Part shown: piece after piece, positions 7,463 to 12,964 of the stretch | Position numbering within the stretch: the first letter of the stretch is position 1 | Layout: each line of letters starts with the position of its first letter | Notes under the pieces: model-generated | The model's input: only the letters and a program-made list of their open reading frames with translations | Database searches by the model: none | Told to the model about the DNA's origin: nothing | DNA from: Lutispora sp. | GTDB taxonomy: Bacteria; Bacillota; Clostridia; Lutisporales; Lutisporaceae | Direction: 5' to 3' | NCBI GenBank assembly: GCA_030834765.1 | Contig: JAUQXG010000170.1 | Location: 1-12,964 of the forward strand | DNA: 12,964 bases | Made by a program: the position numbers and the translations under genes

Positions 7463-7491
7463 TTGTATTTGAAAATATTTTTAAATATAAA
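7463..7491 (+). promoter_or_regulatory. Candidate sigma-A promoter of the LCP gene
   Basis: TTGTAT (7463-7468), a 17-bp spacer and TATAAA (7486-7491) give 4/6 and 5/6 consensus matches at ideal spacing. This would leave a leader of roughly 120 nt to the preferred GTG at 7618, or about 50 nt to the alternative TTG at 7546. Confidence 0.42.
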
Positions 7492-7607
7492 AATATGAAA
7501 AGATAAATTAATACAATTTTAAAAGAAATTAACTGAAAGTTTTTCTTGAAACTACAGACAATAATAAAGCAACATCTAATATTCTTTGTAAAAAGTTTTA
7601 AAAAAGT

Positions 7608-7612
7608 AGGTG
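7608..7612 (+). promoter_or_regulatory. Ribosome binding site supporting the GTG start of the LCP gene
   Basis: AGGTG lies 5 nt upstream of GTG 7618. The in-frame TTG at 7546 has no comparable site, only a weak GAAAG. The GTG start also puts a short basic stretch (KRRK) directly before the membrane segment, as usual in this family. Confidence 0.5.
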
Positions 7613-7617
7613 TTATA

Positions 7618-8499
7618 GTGAAAAGAAGAAAGCCAATTGCTGTTTTTATTGCTTTATTTATTTGTATCACTACACTATTCACGATAATGCCAGATGCAGG
7701 TTATGAAGATACTTTTTCAAAATACAGCTCTAGTATTGCTGTCGTGGAAGAAAATATAAAACCTGTTATCGTTGAAGAAAGCATTAAAAATATTTTAATA
7801 TTAGGCATTGATTCTAGACATGGAGAAAGATCTAGAAGCGATACGATGCTGGTATTAAATATAAAAGATGACAAAATAAACTTAATATCTATACCAAGAG
7901 ATACTTTGGTGGAACTAAAAGGAAAAGGAATTCAAAAAATAAATGCTGCATATGCATATGGGGGCGTAGACTTAAGTAAAAAGACAGTAGAGAAATTGCT
8001 TGATATCAAAATTGATCATTATATGGTAGTAAATTTTAAAGCCATAGAAAAAGGTGTTGATGCGCTAGGTGGCTTTGATGTGCAAATACCAAAAAAAATA
8101 AGAATCAGTGATCCGGAGTTTAAAAGATATTTTACATTAAAGGAAGGCAAGCAAACATTAAGTGGTGTGCAGACACTAGGATATTTAAGATATAGAAGCG
8201 ATGGAAGAGGGGATATTGGAAGAATAGGCCGCCAGCAAAATTTTCTAAAGGATATTCAAAGAAATTTTTTAAAGGTAGATAATATTTTTGTTTTACCCAA
8301 GGCATATAAAGCAATTAAAAGTGAAATAAGTACAAATATGGATTTTGGAGATATGATGGATTACTTTGTAAGAGGATATGAACTAAAGGACAATGTTGAT
8401 TATCACATATTGAAAGGATATTGCAAGTATATTAATGAGGTATCATATTATGTAGGAGATGATCAAAGCTTGCAAGCATTAAGACAAGTGTTACAATAA
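7618..8499 (+). CDS. LytR-CpsA-Psr family cell-wall glycopolymer ligase
   Basis: A 293-residue type II membrane protein (from GTG 7618; a TTG at 7546 would add 24 residues). KRRK at 2-5 precedes a single membrane helix at about 6-24; the catalytic domain is outside. LCP enzymes transfer undecaprenyl-linked anionic polymers, such as teichoic acids or capsule, onto peptidoglycan. The pyrophosphate/metal-binding residues of the family are visible: D65 and R67 in 'ILGIDSRHG', R73 and D75 in 'RSDTM', and R94-D95 in 'ISIPRDT'. 'KINAAYAYGG' and 'ALGGFDVQIP' follow, then 'YLRYRSDGRGDIGRIGRQQ' (R191, R193, D195, D199, R202, R205). The domain is complete and the length normal for a short LCP protein without a C-terminal LytR_C extension. 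It is monocistronic and convergent with tRNA-Thr. Which polymer it attaches cannot be told. Confidence 0.92.
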   Translation: MKRRKPIAVFIALFICITTLFTIMPDAGYEDTFSKYSSSIAVVEENIKPVIVEESIKNILILGIDSRHGERSRSDTMLVLNIKDDKINLISIPRDTLVELKGKGIQKINAAYAYGGVDLSKKTVEKLLDIKIDHYMVVNFKAIEKGVDALGGFDVQIPKKIRISDPEFKRYFTLKEGKQTLSGVQTLGYLRYRSDGRGDIGRIGRQQNFLKDIQRNFLKVDNIFVLPKAYKAIKSEISTNMDFGDMMDYFVRGYELKDNVDYHILKGYCKYINEVSYYVGDDQSLQALRQVLQ

Positions 8500-8535
8500 A
8501 AAGAAAGCTGCTGGAGTTTTTCCGGCAGCTAAATT
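8500..8535. terminator. Hairpin terminator between the LCP gene and tRNA-Thr
   Basis: AGCTGCTGGA (8506-8515) pairs with TCCGGCAGCT (8521-8530) with one G-U pair and a 5-nt loop. On the plus strand it is followed by AAATTTTTGA. On the minus strand, downstream of the tRNA, the tail is TTTCTTTTTATTG. It probably works in both directions. Confidence 0.75.
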
Positions 8536-8566
8536 TTTGAGAAGTTTATATTTTTATAAAAGAATC

Positions 8567-8642
8567 TGGAGCTGGTAATCAGAATTGAACTGACGACCTG
8601 CTGATTACGAATCAGCTGCTCTACCATCTGAGCTATACCAGC
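8567..8642 (-). tRNA. tRNA-Thr (anticodon CGU), CCA encoded
   Basis: The minus strand folds into a full cloverleaf of 73 nt plus CCA. The acceptor GCTGGTA pairs perfectly with TACCAGC, the D-arm is GCTC...GAGC with an AGATGGTA loop, and the anticodon stem GCTGA/TCAGC carries the loop TTCGTAA, giving anticodon CGU (reads ACG). The variable loop is AGGTC, and the T-arm is GTCAG/CTGAT with TTCAATT in the loop. The discriminator is U and CCA is encoded at 8567-8569. The sequence closely follows bacterial tRNA-Thr(CGU). It is a lone tRNA gene with its own promoter and terminator; no integrase or attachment repeat was seen beside it. Confidence 0.95.
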
Positions 8643-8650
8643 ATATATTT

Positions 8651-8679
8651 ATTCTACCAATTTAAGTTTAATATTGCAA
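8651..8679 (-). promoter_or_regulatory. Sigma-A promoter of tRNA-Thr
   Basis: On the minus strand TTGCAA (complement of 8674-8679), a 17-bp spacer and TAGAAT (complement of 8651-8656), with an extended TGG before the -10, end 8 bp before the mature tRNA 5' end. The spacing is ideal and both hexamers are strong. Confidence 0.75.
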
Positions 8680-8802
8680 TTACCAACCTATAATTATATT
8701 ATAATAAGTATTTTTAATATAATTATGGATTTTATTGAAAAATATTCATTTATTATGGATTTGTTGTTATAATAAGGAGATAACAGATTGGAGGAAACAA
8801 TT

Positions 8803-10122
8803 ATGAGCAAACAAATAGTTAAACCATCCATATTGCCTGGATTTATGGAACTCTTGCCATCAGACCAGATTTTATTTAACTGGATGATGGACACAATAAG
8901 AAAAAATTATGAAAAGTTTGGATTTATACCAATAGATACACCAATCATCGAAAAAAGCGAAATATTATTGGCTAAAGGTGGAGGCGATACAGAAAAGCAA
9001 ATATATAGATTTACAAAAGGCGAGACGGACATGTCACTTAGATTTGATTTGACAGTGCCTTTAGCTAGATATGTAGCACAACATTTTTCTGATTTAACTT
9101 TTCCTTTTAGAAGGTATCACATAGGGAAGGTATATAGAGGTGAAAGAAATCAAAAAGGAAGATTTAGAGAGTTTTATCAGTGTGACATTGATATAATTGG
9201 GAATGGGAACTTAAATATTATCAATGATGCGGAGATTCCAAGTATAATATACCAGACTTTTAGAGATTTAGGATTTAGCAGCTTTACGATACATATAAAC
9301 AATAGGAAAGTATTAAATGGTTTTTTTGAAGCGGTTGGGGTAGAAGATAAGGCTATGGTGCTGAGAACAATAGATAAGATTGACAAAATGGGATTAGAAG
9401 CAGTAAAAGAAGAACTATTGAATCTAACTATTTCTAATGACTCTGTGGATTCAATTTTAAAATTTATTCAGATAAAAGGAAACAATGACTCTGTAGTAGA
9501 GTCACTAAAAGCGTTAAACGTTGATAACGAAACTTTTAGAGAAGGATTAGAGGAATTATCTAAAGTGGTTCATTACATACGATATTTTAATGTTCCTGAG
9601 GAAAATTTTTCCATAGACTTAACGATTGCCAGAGGGTTAGATTACTATACTGGTACAGTGTATGAGACTATTTTAAATGATTATCCAAGTATAGGCAGCG
9701 TTTGTTCAGGGGGAAGATATGATAACTTAGCCGAATATTATACTTCTCAGAAACTACCAGGAGTTGGAATATCAATTGGATTAACAAGGCTTTTTTATCA
9801 ACTTAGAGAAGCAGCTATCATAGATACAAACAAAGCTTCAACACCTTCTCAGGTATTAGTAATACCACTGGAGAATCATTTGGATTATGCCATAAAGACA
9901 GCAAGCAGCTTGAGAGAACGAGATATACCCTGTGAGATATATTTTGATGATGTGAAGATCGCTAAAAAATTTACTTATGCAGATAAGCTTTCCATACCAT
10001 TTGTTATTTCAATAGGGGAAAATGAAATTAATACAAATACAGTTTCTATTAAAGATATGAGCACTGGAGAGCAATGCCAAGTAAAATTAGAGGAAGCAAT
10101 GGATATCATTAGCAGAAAATAG
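8803..10122 (+). CDS. hisS: Histidyl-tRNA synthetase, eukaryote/archaea-like subtype
   Basis: A 439-residue class II aminoacyl-tRNA synthetase that charges tRNA-His in the cytoplasm. ATG 8803 has GGAGG 8 nt upstream; a TTG at 8788 overlaps that site and also has an AAGGAGA before it, so it is a less likely alternative. Motif 2 is 'RRYHIGKVYRGERNQKGR' (from R103) followed by 'FREFYQCDIDIIG'. The histidine-binding HisA motif is 'ARGLDYYTGTVYE' (R277), then 'SVCSGGRYDNL', with motif 3 'GVGISIGLTRL' (R329). About residues 345-439 form the C-terminal anticodon-binding domain. Intact catalytic motifs and the C-terminal domain argue for a true synthetase rather than the HisZ paralogue. The motif wording is closer to human-type HisRS than to E. 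coli HisS. No T-box leader and no adjacent aspS were seen, so it may be a second hisS copy. Confidence 0.93.
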   Translation: MSKQIVKPSILPGFMELLPSDQILFNWMMDTIRKNYEKFGFIPIDTPIIEKSEILLAKGGGDTEKQIYRFTKGETDMSLRFDLTVPLARYVAQHFSDLTFPFRRYHIGKVYRGERNQKGRFREFYQCDIDIIGNGNLNIINDAEIPSIIYQTFRDLGFSSFTIHINNRKVLNGFFEAVGVEDKAMVLRTIDKIDKMGLEAVKEELLNLTISNDSVDSILKFIQIKGNNDSVVESLKALNVDNETFREGLEELSKVVHYIRYFNVPEENFSIDLTIARGLDYYTGTVYETILNDYPSIGSVCSGGRYDNLAEYYTSQKLPGVGISIGLTRLFYQLREAAIIDTNKASTPSQVLVIPLENHLDYAIKTASSLRERDIPCEIYFDDVKIAKKFTYADKLSIPFVISIGENEINTNTVSIKDMSTGEQCQVKLEEAMDIISRK

Positions 10123-10127
10123 CAAAG

Positions 10128-10163
10128 AAAATGAATTGGTTTTATATAAAGCCAATTCATTTT
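10128..10163 (+). terminator. Intrinsic terminator of hisS
   Basis: AAAATGAATTGG (10128-10139) pairs with its complement at 10152-10163. The stem continues inward through TTTT/AAAG with one G-U pair to a 4-nt loop, about 16-18 bp in all. It starts just after the stop codon, and a T-rich tail (TTTTATATTTATT) overlaps its end. From here to the next ribosome site (about 165 bp) the DNA is AT-rich with nothing further that I can assign. Confidence 0.82.
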
Positions 10164-10341
10164 ATATTTATTGATAATATAATATCAATTATATGAAACA
10201 ATTCTAATGAAATTTACATCATATTGAATAGTTATTTAGTATATTTCTAAAAAACTTAATAAATAATTAATATTATAAAATGAGATTATAATAGATAAAT
10301 GAAAAAGATAGGAATAATGATGAAATAAGGAGTTGTATAAT

Positions 10342-11046
10342 ATGAAAAAGGTTTATAGGAGCACTATGATAATGAGTCTTATCATAGTGATGTCCATTCT
10401 TTGCATCTCATGTACATCAACAAAAACAAATACTCCGCCTGTAGTAACTCAGCCACCTGTTATAAATGACGGAGAAAATCAAACTCCTGATCCAGATCCA
10501 GAGAATAATATACCGGAAGAAAAGGCAGATGATGTTTCGGCATATTTTCCAATGAAAGTAGGAAATCTTTGGGAATATAAAGGAACCGGAAATGAATATG
10601 CTGCTTATACACAAGAAGTACTTTATCAAAAAGATAATAAGTATCAGATCATGATAAGCAATGGCGGCACAGTTATGGCAAATGTATATGAGGTGAGCAA
10701 AGATAAAATAGTGAATACTTACAGAGAAGCAGAAAATTATAATAATAAGAATGTGCTAAATAAAAAAACAAATTTAAATATTGTGATGATCCAGCTACCA
10801 ATAAAGGTGGGGAGCAAGTGGACAAGTGAAGAAAATAATTATGAAATAATGGACATAAATAAAAAAGTAATTGTGCCGGCAGGGACTTTTGAAGATTGTA
10901 TTGCAGTAAAGGAAGTATTCAAGGAAGGTTCCTCGTACCAAATTTTCTATTATAAAAAAGACATTGGGCTTATAAAATCAGAATTTTTTACAGATCAACA
11001 AGATATCATATCATCAGAGTTGGAAAGCTATAAAATTAATAAATAA
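10342..11046 (+). CDS. Secreted lipoprotein of unknown function
   Basis: A 234-residue protein from ATG 10342, behind AAGGAG at 10327-10332. A signal peptide (MKKVYRS, then a hydrophobic core to about residue 20) ends 'SILCISC', with C24 as the likely lipidated cysteine. The -3 position is Cys rather than Leu, a slight departure from the lipobox. A low-complexity linker rich in Thr, Pro, Asp and Glu (about 25-65, with 'PDPDPENN') separates the anchor from a beta-rich domain starting 'YFPMKVGNLWEYKG'. Later landmarks are 'LPIKVGSKW', 'VPAGTFEDCIAVKE' and 'FYYKKDIGLIKSEF'. I recognise this pattern (KVGNxWxYKG ... VPAGTFxxC ... YYxxxIGLIKSEF) from lipoproteins of unknown function in Clostridia and Bacilli. 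It lies outside the membrane; the ligand or role is not known. It is a single-gene unit between the hisS terminator and the 11053-11080 hairpin. Confidence 0.8.
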   Translation: MKKVYRSTMIMSLIIVMSILCISCTSTKTNTPPVVTQPPVINDGENQTPDPDPENNIPEEKADDVSAYFPMKVGNLWEYKGTGNEYAAYTQEVLYQKDNKYQIMISNGGTVMANVYEVSKDKIVNTYREAENYNNKNVLNKKTNLNIVMIQLPIKVGSKWTSEENNYEIMDINKKVIVPAGTFEDCIAVKEVFKEGSSYQIFYYKKDIGLIKSEFFTDQQDIISSELESYKINK

Positions 11047-11052
11047 TGATAC

Positions 11053-11080
11053 ATGAAAGCCTCCTTCGGGAGGCTTTCAT
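11053..11080. terminator. UUCG-capped 12-bp hairpin after the lipoprotein gene
   Basis: ATGAAAGCCTCC (11053-11064) and its perfect complement (11069-11080) enclose a UUCG tetraloop closed by C-G, an unusually stable fold. The position 7 bp after the stop suggests a terminator or mRNA 3' stabiliser. The plus-strand tail (AATTTGGAAT) has only a short U-run, so release may be incomplete; the minus-strand tail is more T-rich. Confidence 0.65.
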
Positions 11081-11130
11081 AATTTGGAATAATCAATATA
11101 TACAGAATAGTGGGAATATATGTAATTGGG

Positions 11131-11159
11131 TTGACATTGTCTATAAAGCAACTTATAAT
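11131..11159 (+). promoter_or_regulatory. Consensus sigma-A promoter of the nuoE-nuoF-like operon
   Basis: TTGACA (11131-11136), a 17-bp spacer and TATAAT (11154-11159) are both perfect consensus hexamers at ideal spacing. The predicted start is near 11166, giving a leader of about 60 nt. A promoter this strong in front of a metabolic operon suggests that its output is set by a repressor, which fits the palindrome that overlaps it. Confidence 0.88.
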
Positions 11160-11174
11160 GTTAAATGTTTAACA
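11159..11174. promoter_or_regulatory. Rex-type operator (redox-sensing repressor site)
   Basis: TGTTAA-ATGT-TTAACA is a perfect 6-bp dyad with a 4-bp centre, equal to the core of the Rex consensus TTGTTAAnnnnTTAACAA; only the outermost bases differ (A and G here). It begins at the last base of the -10 hexamer and covers the predicted transcription start, the usual place for repression. Rex releases DNA when NADH/NAD+ is high and commonly controls hydrogenase, NADH-oxidising and fermentation genes in Clostridia. The rex gene itself is not in this window. Confidence 0.75.
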
Positions 11175-11227
11175 GAGTGTAATAAAATACCTTATAACTA
11201 TAATTTACTGAGTGGGGGGCATATTTA

Positions 11228-11719
11228 ATGACAAGGTATCAATTGGAAAAGGTTAACGACATTATAAAAAAATACAACAAAAGAAAATCAGCACTAATAG
11301 CAATATTGCAGGAGGTCCAAAAGGAATACAGATACTTGCCAGAAGAAATATTGAAATATATTTCGGCAACAATGGATATCACACCAGCAAAGGTATACAG
11401 TGTAGCTACTTTCTATGAAAATTTCTCATTAGTACCAAAAGGTAAATATATTATAAGAATATGCGATGGAACTGCCTGTCATGTAAGAAAATCCATACCT
11501 ATATTAGATGCATTAAGAAAAGAGCTTTCCTTAAGTGAAAAGAAGCACACTACAGATGATTTGTTGTTTACAGTAGAAACTGTTTCATGCTTAGGAGCTT
11601 GTGGATTAGCACCTGTTATTACTGTTAATGATAAGGTTTACGCTAAAATGACTCCTGAAGTTGTAGTTGAAATACTAAATGGTCTAAAGGAGGAAGCGGT
11701 AAATGAAATTGCAGAATAA
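11228..11719 (+). CDS. nuoE: NuoE-like [2Fe-2S] subunit of an NAD-linked oxidoreductase (HydC/HndA-type)
   Basis: A 163-residue cytoplasmic protein of the 24-kDa NADH dehydrogenase subunit family. The N-terminal helical part (about 1-65) includes 'SALIAILQEVQKEYRYLPEE' and 'PAKVYSVATFYENFS'. The thioredoxin-like [2Fe-2S] domain follows, with four cluster cysteines, C79 and C84 ('CDGTACHVRKS') and C121 and C125 ('SCLGACGLAPV'). All ligands are present and the length is normal. ATG 11228 lies behind a G-rich site (GTGGGGGG). It is the first gene after the consensus promoter and Rex-type operator, and its end overlaps the next gene by 17 nt, so the two are translationally coupled. By family, it passes electrons with the NuoF-like flavoprotein subunit. 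Without the rest of complex I it more likely belongs to a soluble (bifurcating) [FeFe]-hydrogenase or a formate dehydrogenase. Confidence 0.93.
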   Translation: MTRYQLEKVNDIIKKYNKRKSALIAILQEVQKEYRYLPEEILKYISATMDITPAKVYSVATFYENFSLVPKGKYIIRICDGTACHVRKSIPILDALRKELSLSEKKHTTDDLLFTVETVSCLGACGLAPVITVNDKVYAKMTPEVVVEILNGLKEEAVNEIAE

Positions 11720-12964
11720 AACACACTTTGAAGAATTTTCTAAAGCTTGCAGACAAGCATTGGAAAGGCAGCATAAGAAAGTTTTGATTTGTGCTGGGAC
11801 AGGCTGTGTTGCAAGTGGCTCCATAGAAATATATGAAAAGATCAAGTCTCTTATTGAAGAGCAGGGAATACTAGCAGAAATTGAATTTGAAGAAGAAAAA
11901 CCAGGAGTAGGAGTAAAAAAAAGTGGATGCCATGGCTTTTGTGAATTAGGACCTTTGATTAGGATAGAACCTGATAATTATATTTATTTAAAGGTTCATA
12001 TAGATGATTGTCAAGAAATTGTTGAGAAGACCCTTTTAAAAGGGGAAGCAGTAGAAAGATTAATGTACACAGATAAAGGACAAGTATTTAAAACTCAAGA
12101 ATCTATTCCGTTTTATAAAAATCAAACAAGATTAGTATTAGAACATTGCGGTACAATAGATGCCGAATCAATAAAGGAATATATAGCGAAAGATGGCTAT
12201 CATGCTTTTTGTAAAGTTGTTTCTAAAATAAAGCCTGAGGATATTTGTAGAGAAATATCAGATGCAAATCTGAGAGGCAGAGGTGGCGGTGGATATCCTG
12301 CTGGCAAGAAGTGGACTCAGGTTTTAGCACAAAACAGCAAAACAAAATATGTAGTATGCAATGGTGATGAGGGAGATCCAGGGGCTTTCATGGATAGAAG
12401 CATCATGGAAGGAGATCCCCATAGAGTGATTGAAGGTATGCTTATTGCAGGATATGCAACAGGCAGCTCTGAAGGATACATATATGTCAGAGCTGAATAT
12501 CCATTAGCAGTGAAGAGATTAAATATTGCTATAGAAAAAGCTCGAAAGTACGGCTTGTTAGGGAAAAATATTTTGAATTCTGGGTTTGATTTTGATATTC
12601 ATGTGAATCAAGGTGCAGGAGCTTTTGTTTGCGGTGAAGGAAGTGCGCTTACCACTTCTATAGAAGGGGAAAGAGGCATGCCAAGGGTGAAACCACCTAG
12701 GACAGTGGAAGCTGGGCTTTGGGGGAAACCTACTGTGCTGAACAATGTGGAAACCTTTGCTAATGTACCACAAATCATAAATAATGGAAGCAGTTGGTTT
12801 AGAACCATAGGAACAGAAAAAAGCCCTGGTACAAAAGCATTTGCAGTTACCGGAAATATAAATAATACAGGCTTAATAGAAGTTCCTATGGGCACAACTC
12901 TTGGAGAAATCATATTTGAAACTGGAGGAGGCATAAAAGATGACAGGAAATTCAAGGCAGTACA
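11703..12964 (+). CDS. nuoF: NuoF-like FMN/NADH-binding flavoprotein subunit (HydB/HndC-type), 3' end outside window
   Basis: 420 complete codons are present and the frame is still open at the window end. ATG 11703 follows AAAGGAGG at 11686-11693. An N-terminal thioredoxin-like [2Fe-2S] domain (C30, C35, C76, C80) comes before the NuoF core; complex I NuoF lacks this domain, whereas HydB-type hydrogenase and formate dehydrogenase subunits have it. FMN- and NADH-binding motifs follow: 'LRGRGGGGYPAGKKW' (190-204), 'NGDEGDPGAFMDR' (220-232) and 'GAGAFVCGEGSALTTSIEG' (304-322). The 'CGEGSAL' wording is typical of HydB/HndC rather than the 'CGEETAL' of complex I. The C-terminal cysteine clusters, expected after about residue 470, lie outside the window. 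The protein would oxidise or reduce NAD(H) and exchange electrons with NuoE and a catalytic subunit that should be encoded next. Whether that partner is HydA or a formate dehydrogenase cannot be decided here. Confidence 0.95.
   Translation, partial: MKLQNKTHFEEFSKACRQALERQHKKVLICAGTGCVASGSIEIYEKIKSLIEEQGILAEIEFEEEKPGVGVKKSGCHGFCELGPLIRIEPDNYIYLKVHIDDCQEIVEKTLLKGEAVERLMYTDKGQVFKTQESIPFYKNQTRLVLEHCGTIDAESIKEYIAKDGYHAFCKVVSKIKPEDICREISDANLRGRGGGGYPAGKKWTQVLAQNSKTKYVVCNGDEGDPGAFMDRSIMEGDPHRVIEGMLIAGYATGSSEGYIYVRAEYPLAVKRLNIAIEKARKYGLLGKNILNSGFDFDIHVNQGAGAFVCGEGSALTTSIEGERGMPRVKPPRTVEAGLWGKPTVLNNVETFANVPQIINNGSSWFRTIGTEKSPGTKAFAVTGNINNTGLIEVPMGTTLGEIIFETGGGIKDDRKFKAV

Noticed and set aside
7425..7682. 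85-codon open frame on the minus strand over the LCP promoter and N-terminus
   Set aside because: The translation is low-complexity Phe/Ile-rich with no family resemblance, and it overlaps the well-supported LCP gene start.
8567..8642. tRNA-Thr as an integration site for a mobile element
   Set aside because: No integrase, no duplicated tRNA 3' end and no composition break are visible on either side within the window.
8643..8802. Possible T-box leader for hisS
   Set aside because: I looked for the T-box motif, specifier stem and antiterminator in the 160 bp between the tRNA and hisS. None is visible, and the interval is nearly all A/T.
11046..11228. Open frame of 60 codons on the plus strand between the lipoprotein and nuoE-like genes
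   Set aside because: It covers the UUCG hairpin, the consensus promoter and the Rex-type operator, has no ribosome site at its start, and its translation resembles no protein family.
12608..12955. 115-codon open frame on the minus strand inside the nuoF-like gene
   Set aside because: The plus strand here encodes the conserved NADH-binding region of NuoF in frame; the antisense frame has no ribosome site and is a by-product of codon bias.

Overview
The window reads as an ordinary chromosomal stretch from a strictly anaerobic, low-GC, probably spore-forming Clostridia-type Firmicute. The evidence is AT-rich DNA with AGA/ATA-heavy codon use, strong AGGAGG ribosome sites, a full-length pyruvate:ferredoxin oxidoreductase, NuoE/NuoF-type subunits of an NAD-linked iron-sulfur/flavin oxidoreductase under an apparent Rex operator, and a DUF3787-like clostridial micro-protein. 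No insertion sequence, phage gene, CRISPR array or rRNA was seen.

Layout, left to right. (1) 1-76, minus: N-terminus of a probable HD-GYP-type protein. (2) 262-1275, plus: a 37-kDa nucleoid-associated protein, convergent across one hairpin with (3) a low-specificity threonine aldolase (minus, TTG start). (4) 2546-3142, plus: a membrane-anchored protein with a PsbP-like outer domain, then a 56-residue DUF3787-like protein. (5) 3509-7021, minus: nifJ/por, facing the small gene across a 14-bp hairpin. (6) 7183-7374, minus: a 63-residue Cys/Gly-rich hydrophobic protein with its own terminator. (7) 7618-8499, plus: a LytR-CpsA-Psr cell-wall ligase, convergent with (8) tRNA-Thr(CGU) on the minus strand, which has a clear promoter and an encoded CCA. 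(9) 8803-10122, plus: a histidyl-tRNA synthetase whose motifs look archaeal/eukaryotic rather than E. coli-like. (10) 10342-11046, plus: a secreted lipoprotein. (11) 11228 to the window end, plus: a nuoE-nuoF-like operon, cut by the window edge.

Most genes are single units with their own terminators. The metabolic theme is pyruvate fermentation: NifJ makes acetyl-CoA and reduced ferredoxin, and the NuoE/NuoF-like pair would exchange electrons between NAD(H) and a partner outside the window, such as an [FeFe]-hydrogenase or a formate dehydrogenase.

The strongest non-coding signal is at 11131-11174. A consensus sigma-A promoter (TTGACA, 17 bp, TATAAT) runs directly into a perfect TGTTAA-4-TTAACA palindrome, the core of a Rex NADH/NAD+-sensing operator. 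I see no convincing new multi-gene system. The most interesting items are the Rex-type operator, the eukaryote-like HisRS next to a lone tRNA gene, and the two micro-proteins.
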